This document shows, piece after piece, positions 53,951-62,334 of a stretch of DNA of 64,000 bases; within the stretch, counting starts at the first letter, position 1; every line of letters begins with the position of its first letter. This stretch comes from Actinomadura graeca (lineage in GTDB: Bacteria; Actinomycetota; Actinomycetes; Streptosporangiales; Streptosporangiaceae). Where the stretch lies: contig NZ_CP059572.1 of the NCBI RefSeq assembly GCF_019175365.1, forward strand, positions 8,880,774-8,944,773, given 5' to 3'. The position numbers were made by a program, and so were the translations under genes. The notes beneath the pieces are model-generated. The model saw nothing but the letters and a program-made list of their open reading frames with translations. It did not search any database and had not been told where the DNA came from.

Positions 53951-54273
53951 CGAAAGAGTGTGATAGATCGTCTGAAGGGGTGGTGAGAATGGAGGAGTTG
54001 CTCGTGCCGCCGGGTTCTCCGTGCTTCTGCCGAGCGGCGGCGGATGCCCGGAATCGGCCGGAACCGGCCCCCCGGGCGGAGGACGGATCTCCTCTCCGGT
54101 GGAACGATACGGACTGCGCCGACCGGGGGGTTGGTGCAAGCTGACCGGCAGGGAGGCCGGGGGGCGGGACGGGCCGAGGGGAGCCGTGGTGGCCACAGTG
54201 ACCTGGCAAAACCGGGTGACCACCACATATCGTGACCGGGCCGCGGCCAGAGCACTGCAGAGGGGAACCAGGC

Positions 54274-55023
54274 ATGTCTGAGGCGATCCGCGGGGCCCCC
54301 GGCCCCGGTTCCGCGCGCGGCGGCCCGCCGCTGATCGGCGTCACCGCCTACCAGGAGCCGGCCCGCTGGGGGGTCTGGGTGCGCGAGGCCGCGCTCCTGC
54401 CGGCGACCTACCCCCGCTCGGTCGAGCGCGCGGGCGGCGTCCCGGTCATGCTGCCGCCGACCGCGAGCCTGCGCGGGCTGGAGGCCCTGGTCTCCCGGCT
54501 GGACGGGCTCGTCCTCGCGGGCGGCGGCGACCTCGATCCCGAGCTGTACGGCGCCGTCCGGCACGCCGAGACCGGGCCGCCCCAGCCGCAGCGCGACCGG
54601 TTCGAGCTGGCGCTGATCCGCGCGGCGGTGGACGCCGACCTGCCGTTCCTGGCGATCTGCCGGGGCATGCAGGTGCTGAACGTGGCGCGCGGCGGGGCCC
54701 TCGTCCAGCACCTGCCGGAGGCGGTCGGGCACGAGGGGCACGCGCCGCAGACCGGCATCGTCGGCTCGCACCGCGTGCGGATCAGCGCGACCAGCACCGT
54801 CGGCAAGATCCTCGGGGACGCCTCGGACGTGCCCACCTACCACCGGCAGGCGGTGGGCCGGCTCGGCAAGGGGCTGTCGGCCGTCGCGTGGGCGCAGGAC
54901 CAGGTCGTGGAGGCCGTCGAGCTGCAGGGCCACCGGTTCGGGCTCGGCGTCCAGTGGCATCCCGAGGAGGGCGGCGACAGGCGCCTGTTCGAGGCGCTGG
55001 TGGCCGAGGCCGCCGGGCGCTGA
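54274..55023 (+). CDS. Gamma-glutamyl-gamma-aminobutyrate hydrolase-like C26 peptidase
   Basis: A 249-residue class I glutamine-amidotransferase-like hydrolase; ATG 54274 follows GAGGGGA. LVLAGGGDLDPELYG (about residue 85), the nucleophile in FLAICRGMQVLN and HPEEG with the catalytic His/Glu are present. PuuD-type enzymes release glutamate from gamma-glutamylated amines or GABA; relatives act on glutamylated aromatic amines. It begins a tight rightward operon with the alpha/beta hydrolase (1-bp gap) and enoyl-CoA hydratase. Confidence 0.87.
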   Translation: MSEAIRGAPGPGSARGGPPLIGVTAYQEPARWGVWVREAALLPATYPRSVERAGGVPVMLPPTASLRGLEALVSRLDGLVLAGGGDLDPELYGAVRHAETGPPQPQRDRFELALIRAAVDADLPFLAICRGMQVLNVARGGALVQHLPEAVGHEGHAPQTGIVGSHRVRISATSTVGKILGDASDVPTYHRQAVGRLGKGLSAVAWAQDQVVEAVELQGHRFGLGVQWHPEEGGDRRLFEALVAEAAGR

Positions 55024-55024
55024 C

Positions 55025-55987
55025 ATGCCCCTGCACCCGCAGGCCGAGGACTTCCTGGCCCTGCTGGCCTCCTGGACGGCCGCGGAGGAGGCCGCCTCCG
55101 GCGGCGAGCCGCCGATCGAGGACATGCGGCGCGGGATCGGCGCGGCGTTCCCCGCCCGGCGCCGGGAGCTGCCGCACGTCGCGGACGTGTCGGTGCCCGG
55201 ACCCGGCGGCCCTGTGCCGGTGCGCGTGTACCGTCCCCTGCCCGCCGCCGCGGGCCCGCTTCCGGCGGTGGTGTACCTGCACGGCGGCGGATGGGTGCTG
55301 GGCGGGGTCGACGAGGTGGACGCGGCGTGCCGCGAGCTGGCCGCGGGAGCGGGCTGCGCGGTGTTCAGCGTCGGCTACCGGCTGGCCCCGGAGCACCCTT
55401 TCCCCGCGGCCGTGGACGACGCGTGGGCGGCCGTCGCCTCGGTGGCCCGCGACCCGCGCCGTCACGGCGTCCTGCCCGGCGCCGTCGCGGTGGCCGGGGA
55501 CAGCGCCGGCGGCAACCTGGCCGCGGTCGTCGCGCTGCTGGCCGGCGAGCGCGGCGTCCGCCTGGCGCACCAGCTGCTCGTCTACCCGGTGACGGACACG
55601 GCGATGGACACCCCGAGCTGGGCGGAGTACGGCCGGGGGTACGGGCTGGACGCCGCCACCCTCGCCCGCTTCCTGCGGCTCTACCGGGGCGGCGCCGACC
55701 CCGCCGACCCGCGCCTCGCCCCGCTCCGCGCGCCCGTCCCCGGCGGCACGGCGCCCGCCACGGTGATCACCGCCGAGTACGACATCCTGCGCGACGAGGG
55801 CGAGGCGTACGCGCGGCGGCTGGAGGCGGCGGGCGTGCCGGTGGAAATGCGCCGCTACGACGGCGTCGTCCACTCCTTCTTCCTCCTCCCGGAGGTCTTC
55901 GACGCGGGCGCCGAGGCCATGGCGTTCGCTGTGCGACGATTGCGCGCGGCATTCGGCGGACGCCATCGGGAGGGGACGGCGCCATGA
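55025..55987 (+). CDS. Alpha/beta hydrolase, hormone-sensitive-lipase type
   Basis: A 320-residue esterase. The oxyanion motif is [11 protein letters not shown] (HGGG, about residue 85), the nucleophile elbow VAGDSAGGN, the acid [12 protein letters not shown] and the His in YDGVVHSFF. This is the HSL (family IV) group, which hydrolyses short-chain esters or lactones. Its start is 1 bp after the C26 gene stop, and its stop overlaps the next start in ATGA (55984-55987). Confidence 0.92.
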   Translation: MPLHPQAEDFLALLASWTAAEEAASGGEPPIEDMRRGIGAAFPARRRELPHVADVSVPGPGGPVPVRVYRPLPAAAGPLPAVVYLHGGGWVLGGVDEVDAACRELAAGAGCAVFSVGYRLAPEHPFPAAVDDAWAAVASVARDPRRHGVLPGAVAVAGDSAGGNLAAVVALLAGERGVRLAHQLLVYPVTDTAMDTPSWAEYGRGYGLDAATLARFLRLYRGGADPADPRLAPLRAPVPGGTAPATVITAEYDILRDEGEAYARRLEAAGVPVEMRRYDGVVHSFFLLPEVFDAGAEAMAFAVRRLRAAFGGRHREGTAP

Positions 55988-56778
55988 GCGGCGGGTACGA
56001 GGCATACGAACGGCTCGGCATCGACTGGGCGGCGGACGGGGTGCTGAGGGTGACGATCAGCACCCCCGGCAGGCTGAACGCCGTCGACGCCGTGGGGCAC
56101 CGGGAACTCGCGGAGATCTGGCGGGACGCCGACGCCGACGACCGCGTGCGCGCGGTGGTCGTACGCGGCGAGGGCACCGCGTTCTCCGCGGGCGGGGACC
56201 TGGCCATGATCGAGGAGATGATGGAGGACCACGCCGCGCGGCGGCGGATCCTGCGCGAGGCCCGCGACATCGTCATGAACGTGCTGAACTGCTCCAAGCC
56301 GGTGGTCAGCGCCGTCCAGGGACCCGCGGTGGGCGCGGGGCTGGCGGTGGCGCTGCTGGCCGACATCTCCGTCGCCGGCCGCACCGCGAAGATCATCGAT
56401 GGGCACACGCGGCTGGGCGTGGCGGCGGGCGACCACGCCGCGATCGTGTGGCCGCTGCTGTGCGGGCTGGCGAAGGCCAAGTACTACCTGCTGCTCAACG
56501 ACGTCCTGACCGGCGAGGAGGCGGAGCGGATCGGGCTGGTCTCGCTGTGCGTGGACGACGCCGAGGTGCACGGGCGCGCGCTGGAGATCGCCGGGCGGCT
56601 CGCCGCCGGGCCCGCGGAGGCGCTGTCGTTCACCAAGCACGCGCTGAACAACTGGCTGCGGCTCGCGGGACCGACGTTCGACGCGTCCCTGGCGATGGAG
56701 TTCTTCGGGTTCACCGGCCCGGACGTGCGCGAGGGGGTGGCGGCGCTCCGCGAGAAACGGCCGCCCCGCTTCCGCTGA
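55984..56778 (+). CDS. Enoyl-CoA hydratase/isomerase family protein
   Basis: A 264-residue crotonase-fold protein. ATG 55984 overlaps the upstream TGA by 4 bp. The oxyanion-hole motif is [13 protein letters not shown] (about residue 60), and [24 protein letters not shown] is standard. At the position of one hydratase Glu the sequence reads [12 protein letters not shown], so isomerase or hydrolase activity is possible. It ends the rightward operon and overlaps the convergent MFS gene by 68 bp. Confidence 0.9.
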   Translation: MSGGYEAYERLGIDWAADGVLRVTISTPGRLNAVDAVGHRELAEIWRDADADDRVRAVVVRGEGTAFSAGGDLAMIEEMMEDHAARRRILREARDIVMNVLNCSKPVVSAVQGPAVGAGLAVALLADISVAGRTAKIIDGHTRLGVAAGDHAAIVWPLLCGLAKAKYYLLLNDVLTGEEAERIGLVSLCVDDAEVHGRALEIAGRLAAGPAEALSFTKHALNNWLRLAGPTFDASLAMEFFGFTGPDVREGVAALREKRPPRFR

Positions 56779-58123
56779 CGGCCGTGCCGCGCGAGGGCAC
56801 CGGCACGTCCCCGGACGGCGTGCCCTCGCGGGGGGTCAGCGCGGCGTCCCGCGTCTCGCGCATGCACACGTACACCACCAGCGACACCGCCGCGCAGCCC
56901 GCCACGTACCAGTAGAAGCCCGACTCGGCGCCGGCCTTCTTGAACCACAGCGCCACGTACTCGGCGGTGCCGCCGAACAGCGCGTTCGCGATGGCGTACG
57001 GCAGCGCCACGCCGAGCGCCCGGACGTGCGTGGGGAACAGCTCCGCCTTCACCACCGCGTTGATCGAGGTGTAGCCGGTGACGACGGCCAGCCCCGCCAG
57101 CGACAGCGCCAGCGCGCCGCCGAACCCCCGCGCGCCCGACAGGGCGGTCATCAGCGGGACGGTGCCGAGCGTCCCGCCGATCCCGAACGCGATCAGCAGC
57201 GGCCGCCGCCCGATCCGGTCCGACAGGGCCCCGGCGGGCGGCTGGAGGCACATGAACGCGAACAGCGCGCAGAAGCCCACCAGCGACGCGGTGCTCTTGG
57301 GCAGCCCGGCGGTGTTGGACAGGTACTTCGTCAGGTACGTGGTGTAGGTGTAGTAGGCGAGGGTCCCGCCCATCGTCAGCGCGACGACCAGCACCGCCTC
57401 CCGCCGGTGCGCGAGCAGTTCGCGGACCGTCCCCCGCCCGGCCCCGGCCACCTGGTCGTCCTGCCCGTCGTACGCCTCGGTCTCCAGGAGGCTGCGCCGC
57501 AGGTAGAACACCACGGCGGCGGCGGCCGCGCCGACGATGAACGGCACGCGCCACCCGTAGGACTTCAGCGCCTCCTCCGACATCGTCCGCTGCAGGACGA
57601 TCTGGAGGCCCAGCCCGATCAGCTGCCCCGCCGTCATCGACACGTACTGGAAGCTGGAGGCGAAGCCCCTCCGGCCCGGCGGCGTCGCCTCGGTCAGGTA
57701 GGTGGCGCTGGCCGCGTACTCGCCCCCCACCGACAGGCCCTGGAGCATCCGCGCGGCCAGCAGGACGAACGCGCCGAAGTAGCCCACCGACCCGTACGTC
57801 GGCGCGGCCGCGATCAGCAGCGCGCTGCCGGACATCAGCGTGACGGTGAGCGTGAGCGCCGCCTTGCGGCCCCGCCGGTCGGCGTAGCGGCCCAGCAGCC
57901 AGCCGCCGACCGGCCGCATGAAGAACCCGACGGCGAAGATGCCGGCGGTGTTGAGCAGCTGGGCGGTGTCGTCGCCTGCGGGGAAGAACGCCGAGGCGAA
58001 GTAGGTGGCGAAGCTGGCGTAGACGAACCAGTCGTACCACTCGACCAGGTTGCCGACCGATCCGCCGATCACCGCCCTCCACGGGACGCGGCCGGCGGGC
58101 ACGGGGTCGGGGGGAGCCGTCAT
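56711..58123 (-). CDS. MFS transporter, metabolite:H+ symporter (MHS) type
   Basis: A 470-residue protein with 12 transmembrane helices. MHS hallmarks are [30 protein letters not shown] at the N-terminus, [21 protein letters not shown] and the [24 protein letters not shown] loop. Relatives import organic acids such as alpha-ketoglutarate, shikimate or proline/betaine. The 40-residue C-terminal tail is polar, and its coding region contains a terminator-like hairpin. It is divergent from the aldehyde dehydrogenase at 58318, with an operator-like palindrome between. Confidence 0.9.
   Translation of the reverse strand: MTAPPDPVPAGRVPWRAVIGGSVGNLVEWYDWFVYASFATYFASAFFPAGDDTAQLLNTAGIFAVGFFMRPVGGWLLGRYADRRGRKAALTLTVTLMSGSALLIAAAPTYGSVGYFGAFVLLAARMLQGLSVGGEYAASATYLTEATPPGRRGFASSFQYVSMTAGQLIGLGLQIVLQRTMSEEALKSYGWRVPFIVGAAAAAVVFYLRRSLLETEAYDGQDDQVAGAGRGTVRELLAHRREAVLVVALTMGGTLAYYTYTTYLTKYLSNTAGLPKSTASLVGFCALFAFMCLQPPAGALSDRIGRRPLLIAFGIGGTLGTVPLMTALSGARGFGGALALSLAGLAVVTGYTSINAVVKAELFPTHVRALGVALPYAIANALFGGTAEYVALWFKKAGAESGFYWYVAGCAAVSLVVYVCMRETRDAALTPREGTPSGDVPVPSRGTAVSGSGAAVSRGAPPPPRARPGR
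56790..56830. terminator. Bidirectional hairpin inside the MFS 3' coding end
   Basis: CGCGAGGGCAC (56790-56800) and GTGCCCTCGCG (56820-56830) form an 11-bp perfect stem with a 19-nt loop. It follows the enoyl-CoA hydratase stop (56778) by 11 bp but lies inside the convergent MFS gene. Confidence 0.5.
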
Positions 58124-58202
58124 GGGGACCTCCTGCGGCGGGTGGGCTGCAGGGGCAGCCTCGCCCGCCCGCCGGGCCGCGTACAGGGGGGCGCCGCATA
58201 TC

Positions 58203-58222
58203 TAACGTGCCGTTAACACGGC
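58203..58222. promoter_or_regulatory. Overlapping palindromes between MFS and aldehyde dehydrogenase genes
   Basis: TAACG-TGC-CGTTA (58203-58215) overlaps GCCGT-TAAC-ACGGC (58209-58222). Both have perfect 5-bp arms. The position, 79 bp from the MFS start and 95 bp from the dehydrogenase start, suits the nearby TetR regulator (59756). Confidence 0.45.
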
Positions 58223-58317
58223 GTGCCCTTCCCGTGGGGCGGGCGGGTCATTGAACGGCGCCGCGCCGGGTAGGCGGAGGGGCGACACCGGACGAGCGGA
58301 CACGACAGGGGGCGGGC

Positions 58318-59745
58318 ATGCGGGACAGATGGATGCTGGCGGGCGGCCGGTGGAGCGGCGGCACGGGGGGCACGACGTTCACCGTCCGCGACCCGGCGAC
58401 CGGCGACCCGGTCGGCGAGGTGCCGGTCTGCGCCCCCGGTGACGTGGAGGCGGCGGTCGCCGCCGCCGCGCGGGCCGCGCCCGGCTGGGCCGCCACCGCC
58501 GCCGCCGACCGCGGTGCGGCGCTGCACGCCGCCGCGCGGGCCGTCGAGGAGCGCGCGGACGAGCTGGCCGCGCTGGTGACCGCCGAGATGGGCAAGCCCG
58601 CCGCCGACGCGCGCGGCGGCGTCGAGGCGGGTGCCGGCACGCTGCGCCAGTACGCCGAGCTGGGCCCGCTGCACGGCGGCCGCACCCTGCAGGGCGGACG
58701 GGCCGCCGCCGACTTCATGGTCCGCGAGCCGCGCGGCGTCGTCGTGGTGATCACGCCGTGGAACGACCCCGTCGCGATCGCCTGCGGCCTCGTCGGCGCC
58801 GCCGCCGTCACCGGCAACACCGTCGTGCACAAGCCGTCCGAGCGGACGCCGCACACCGGCGCCCTGCTCGCCGAGCTGCTCGCCGGCGCCCTGCCCGACG
58901 GCGTCCTCAACCTGGTCAGCGGCGACGGCGCCACCGGTGAGGCGCTCGCCGGGCACCCCGGCGTGGACGTCGTCGCCCACGTCGGCTCCACCCGCGCGGG
59001 CCGCCGCGTCGCGGTGTCGGCCGCCCGCACCGGCGCGAAGGCGCTGCTGGAGAACGGCGGCGCCGACCCGCTGATCGTGGACGAGGGCGTCGACCCCTCC
59101 TGGGCCGCCGCGCAGGCGGCCACGGGCTGCTTCGCCAACGCGGGGCAGATCTGCACTTCGGTCGAGCGCGTCTACGTGCATGAGGCCGTGGCCGGTCCCT
59201 TCCTCGACGCGCTGGCCGCGCGGGCGCGCGGCCTGCGGATGGGCCCGGGTTCGGACCCGTCCACCGAGCTCGGGCCGCTCGTGGACGAGCGGCACCGGGC
59301 ACGGGTCCACGAGCAGGTCGAGAAGGCGGTCGCGGACGGCGCGCGCGTCCTCGCCGGCGGCACGATCCCCGGCGGACCGGGCAGCTTCTATCCCGCGACG
59401 GTGCTGGCCGGATGCGCCGACGACATGGCCGTCATGGCGGAGGAGACCTTCGGGCCCGTCGCTCCCGTCCGCGCCGTCGCCTCCTTCGACGAGGCCCTGG
59501 AGGCGGCGCGCCGGTCCCGCTACGGCCTCGCCGCGACCGTCCTGACCGGTGACCTCGCCCGCGCGCACCGGGCCTGGCGTGCCCTGCCGGTCGGCACCGT
59601 GAAGGTCAACGCGGTGTTCGGAGGCGCTCCCGGCGGCGCCGCCGAGCCGCGAGGCGCCAGCGGCGCGGGTTTCGGGTTCGGCCCCGAGCTGCTGGACGAG
59701 ATGACGGCGGTCAAGGTCGTCCACCTGCTGGCCGACCCGGGCTGA
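58318..59745 (+). CDS. Aldehyde dehydrogenase family protein
   Basis: A 475-residue dehydrogenase. The coenzyme motif is VITPWNDPVAIACG, with Asp where Phe/Tyr is usual, and NTVVHKPSERTPH supplies the NAD-binding Lys. The general base is in ALLENGGADPLIV (ENGG for ELGG) and the nucleophile in FANAGQICTSVERVYV. The substrate is unknown; succinate-semialdehyde- or aminoaldehyde-type use would fit the C26 hydrolase nearby. It is convergent with the TetR gene and divergent from the MFS gene. Confidence 0.9.
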   Translation: MRDRWMLAGGRWSGGTGGTTFTVRDPATGDPVGEVPVCAPGDVEAAVAAAARAAPGWAATAAADRGAALHAAARAVEERADELAALVTAEMGKPAADARGGVEAGAGTLRQYAELGPLHGGRTLQGGRAAADFMVREPRGVVVVITPWNDPVAIACGLVGAAAVTGNTVVHKPSERTPHTGALLAELLAGALPDGVLNLVSGDGATGEALAGHPGVDVVAHVGSTRAGRRVAVSAARTGAKALLENGGADPLIVDEGVDPSWAAAQAATGCFANAGQICTSVERVYVHEAVAGPFLDALAARARGLRMGPGSDPSTELGPLVDERHRARVHEQVEKAVADGARVLAGGTIPGGPGSFYPATVLAGCADDMAVMAEETFGPVAPVRAVASFDEALEAARRSRYGLAATVLTGDLARAHRAWRALPVGTVKVNAVFGGAPGGAAEPRGASGAGFGFGPELLDEMTAVKVVHLLADPG

Positions 59746-59755
59746 CGGCGGCGGG

Positions 59756-60343
59756 TCAGGCGGGGTCGGCCATGGCCGGCTGGGCGGCGAGGTAGCGGGT
59801 CACCATCCGGGCGATGAGATGGGCGATCTTCTCCGGCGGGGCGGACGGCAGCATGATGTGGCTGGAGGTCAGCCGGACCGCGGCGTCGGTGATCTCGGTG
59901 AGCGCCGCGCGGTCCATCTCGGGCCAGTGCCGCGCCGCGTGCTCGGCGATCCGGGCGCTGGCGGTGAACAGCAGGGGCTCGGCCTGGGTGGTCAGCAGCG
60001 GCAGCAGCTCGTCGCCTCCCGCGCCGGTCAGCACGGCCTTCTTCAGCTGGTCGTCCGCCGACGTCTCCAGCGTGAACAGGACCGCCGCGGTGACGGCCGA
60101 GTACAGGTCGGCGTGCTCGGACAGCACCCGGTCGATGCCGTCGAGGTAACGGTCGTTGTCGCGGATGACCACGGCCTGCGCGAGGCCCCACTTGTCGCCG
60201 AACTCGTTGTAGACGGTCTGCCGGCTCACCCCCGCCGCGGCGGCGACGTCCCGCATGCGCACGGCCCGGTAGCCGCGCTCGACGAGGAGGACGGCGGCGG
60301 CGTCGAGCAGGGAGTCGCGGACGGAGCGGCCTGCGGTGCCCAT
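59756..60343 (-). CDS. TetR/AcrR family transcriptional regulator
   Basis: A 195-residue repressor. The helix-turn-helix is LLDAAAVLLVERGYRAVRMRDVAAAAGVSRQTVYNEFGDKWGLAQAVV. The C-terminal helices form the ligand and dimer domain. It is convergent with the aldehyde dehydrogenase and is the only specific regulator in the catabolic island, so the palindromes at 58203-58222 are its likely operator. A duplicated hairpin repeat lies just upstream of its start. Confidence 0.9.
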   Translation of the reverse strand: MGTAGRSVRDSLLDAAAVLLVERGYRAVRMRDVAAAAGVSRQTVYNEFGDKWGLAQAVVIRDNDRYLDGIDRVLSEHADLYSAVTAAVLFTLETSADDQLKKAVLTGAGGDELLPLLTTQAEPLLFTASARIAEHAARHWPEMDRAALTEITDAAVRLTSSHIMLPSAPPEKIAHLIARMVTRYLAAQPAMADPA

Positions 60344-60411
60344 GGGTTCGTTCCTCCGGTGCTGATCAGGAGGCGGGACCTCCTCACGCCATTATCACCC
60401 CTGACCGGGCC

Positions 60412-60495
60412 GTTCCGGGGGGTGTGGGGGGTCGTCCCCCCACAAGAGACGGGTCTGTTCCGGGGGGTGTGGGGGGTCGTCCCCCCACAAGAGAC
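60412..60495. repeat. Exact tandem duplication of a 39-bp hairpin element
   Basis: Two identical 39-bp copies (60412-60450 and 60457-60495, 45-bp period) each hold a 9-bp stem, TGTGGGGGG/CCCCCCACA, with a TCGT loop (60423-60444 and 60468-60489). They lie between the ABC ATPase stop and the TetR start. They could form a double terminator or be a REP-like dispersed element. Confidence 0.8.
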
Positions 60496-60503
60496 CGGGC
60501 CGG

Positions 60504-61271
60504 TCAGGCGGGGCAGGCGTCCCTGACGCGCCGGTCCGCGCGGACCTCCGCCGGAGGGCCGGCCGCGATCACCCTCCCGGCGTCCAGGACGTGCAGGACG
60601 TCGCAGACGCCCATCACCGGCTCCAGCGCGCCGCAGGCCACCAGCACCGCGACGCCCTCGGCGGCCAGGTCGCGCAGCAGCACCTCCAGGGCGCGCGACC
60701 GCCGCACCGGCAGGCCCGTCCACGCCTCGTCCAGCAGCAGGACGGCCGGATCGGCGGCGAGGGCCCGGGCCAGCTGCGTCAGGACGGCGACGGCGGGCGG
60801 CGCGTCCCGGGCGCACCGGTCGGCGTACTCGGCGATGCCGACGCGGGCGAGGAGTTCCTCGGCGCGGCGGGCGGAGTCCCGGCCGGTGCCGCGGCGGCGT
60901 CCCCACCGGGCGGGTCCCGGGTCGCTCCTCCGCACGGCCGCCTGGACGCTCTCCCGGACCGTCGGAGCGCCGAACGGGCTCGCGGGCCTTGCGGCGGGCC
61001 GCTGGAACGCCCGGACGATGCCGTGCCGGGCCCGGACGCGAGCGGCGCTGCCCGTGAGGTCCCGGCCGTCGAGGTGGACGGTGCCCGCCGCCGGGCGGCG
61101 CAGGCCCGCGATCACGTCGCACAGGGTGGTCTTGCCGGCGCCGTCACGCCCGACCAGGCCGGTGACGGTCCCGGGATGCGCGGTGAGCCCGGCGCCGTCC
61201 ACGGCCATCACGCTGCCGAAGCGCACCGTCACGTCCGCCACCCGCAGGCCCTCGGGAGCGGGCATGGGCAC
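60504..61271 (-). CDS. Degenerate orphan ABC ATP-binding protein (LivG-like)
   Basis: A 255-residue protein with the fold of branched-chain amino-acid (LivG) ATPases. Walker A is intact (GRDGAGKTT), and Walker B nearly so (VLLLDEAWTGLP, Pro replaced by Ala). But the LSGGQ-type signature is missing (RDAPPAVAVLTQLARAL in place of LPYGQQRRLEIARAL), and the H-loop His is replaced (VLVACGALEPVMGVCD). No permease, binding protein or second ATPase gene is adjacent. It is therefore unlikely to be a normal transporter subunit; decay or a non-transport role is possible. Confidence 0.78.
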   Translation of the reverse strand: MPMPAPEGLRVADVTVRFGSVMAVDGAGLTAHPGTVTGLVGRDGAGKTTLCDVIAGLRRPAAGTVHLDGRDLTGSAARVRARHGIVRAFQRPAARPASPFGAPTVRESVQAAVRRSDPGPARWGRRRGTGRDSARRAEELLARVGIAEYADRCARDAPPAVAVLTQLARALAADPAVLLLDEAWTGLPVRRSRALEVLLRDLAAEGVAVLVACGALEPVMGVCDVLHVLDAGRVIAAGPPAEVRADRRVRDACPA

Positions 61272-61331
61272 CTCCGGCGGGTCTCGGCCGGCGCGCCGCC
61301 ACCATGTGTGACGTGGGTCACTGCCGGGCCA

Positions 61332-62180
61332 TCACCCTATCCGCGGTTCCCGGGCCGGGCAATCCGGGCCCCCGCCCCCGTCCTCGGGTCGCTCCCGCAG
61401 CCGCCCGCGGGTCCATTCCTTGACGCCCGCGACGAACGCCTCCACGTCGGCGGCCTTGCCCGAGGCCATCTCGGCGAACCACTCCGGGACGTAGCGCTCG
61501 AACCGCCCCGTGCCGATCACCTCCAGCACCGCCGCGGCGGCCTCCGCCGGCGGCAGGGCGTCCGCGAGGTCGCTGAGCGGCGGCTCCTCGCCCGGCACCG
61601 AGAACAGGCCGGTGTCGATCAGCGCGGGCTGCACGACGTGGACCCGCACGCCCGTCCCGTCCAGGTCGACGGCCATGCTCTCCCAGAACGCGGTCAGCGC
61701 CGCTTTGGACGCGGCGTAGGCGCCCTCGTGCGGCGGGCCGAGCCGCGCCGCCACCGAGCCCACCGCGACCAGATGCCCGGACCCGCGCGCGATCATCCCC
61801 GGCAGCAGTGCGAGAGTGAGCCTGATGGGGGACAGGTAGTTGATCCGCATGACCTCCTCGGCCTCGGCCGGGGACAGGTCCTGGACACGGCGCCGCTTCG
61901 GCATCCCGGCGTTGTTGACCAGGACGTCCACGCCGCCGAGCGCCTCGGCGGCGGCGTCGGCGAGCGCCGCGACGCCGTCCAGGTCGGCCAGGTCGGCCGT
62001 CCACGCCGCCGAGCCGGGGGAGTGCGCGCGGCACCGCTCCAGGACCCGGTCGAGCCGGTCCGCCCGCCGGGCGACGAGGCCGACCCGCGCCCCGGCGGCG
62101 GCGAGGGCCTCGGCCACCGCCGCCCCGATCCCGGACGAGGCGCCCGTCACCAGCGCGGACCGTCCGGCAAGAGTCACCAT
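61332..62180 (-). CDS. Short-chain dehydrogenase/reductase
   Basis: A 282-residue classical SDR. ATG 62180 leads directly into the cofactor fold (LAGRSALVTGASSGIGAAVAEAL). NNAG is present in VDVLVNNAGMP, the catalytic Ser in VAVGSVAARLG and YxxxK in YAASKAALTAF. A C-terminal extension after residue 220 carries YVPEWFAEMASGKAADVEAF. It is probably a reductase of a lipid or ketone; the substrate is unknown. It is divergent from the secreted M28 peptidase. Confidence 0.9.
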   Translation of the reverse strand: MVTLAGRSALVTGASSGIGAAVAEALAAAGARVGLVARRADRLDRVLERCRAHSPGSAAWTADLADLDGVAALADAAAEALGGVDVLVNNAGMPKRRRVQDLSPAEAEEVMRINYLSPIRLTLALLPGMIARGSGHLVAVGSVAARLGPPHEGAYAASKAALTAFWESMAVDLDGTGVRVHVVQPALIDTGLFSVPGEEPPLSDLADALPPAEAAAAVLEVIGTGRFERYVPEWFAEMASGKAADVEAFVAGVKEWTRGRLRERPEDGGGGPDCPAREPRIG

Positions 62181-62334
62181 GCCGCCCAACCTCTCGCGGC
62201 CGGGCCCGGAAACCAAGCCGCGACGCGCCGGTCACGGTTCGGTTGCGGAGCTTCTACGATCTTGTCGGATATGCCTGGCTTTCATAGTTTCGCGGCAATC
62301 AGGCGCCCCCTGTCGACACCCACGAGGAGACGCC

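Larger units (their letters stand above)
53742..54273. other. 532-bp intergenic region with AT-rich patch, no gene recognised
   Basis: The block 53830-53990 is strongly AT-rich compared with the rest of the window. Open frames here have proline/arginine-rich shadow composition and no ribosome sites, so I call no gene. Two palindromes are present: GATTCT/AGAATC (53817-53834) and ATACTGATCAGTAT (53937-53950). GTGACC recurs at 54198, 54216 and 54232, just before the C26 gene. Confidence 0.55.

Noticed and set aside
53853..54344. Leftward frames of 110-160 codons in the large gap
   Set aside because: Unbiased codon use, proline-rich product, no ribosome site, and overlap with the C26 hydrolase start.
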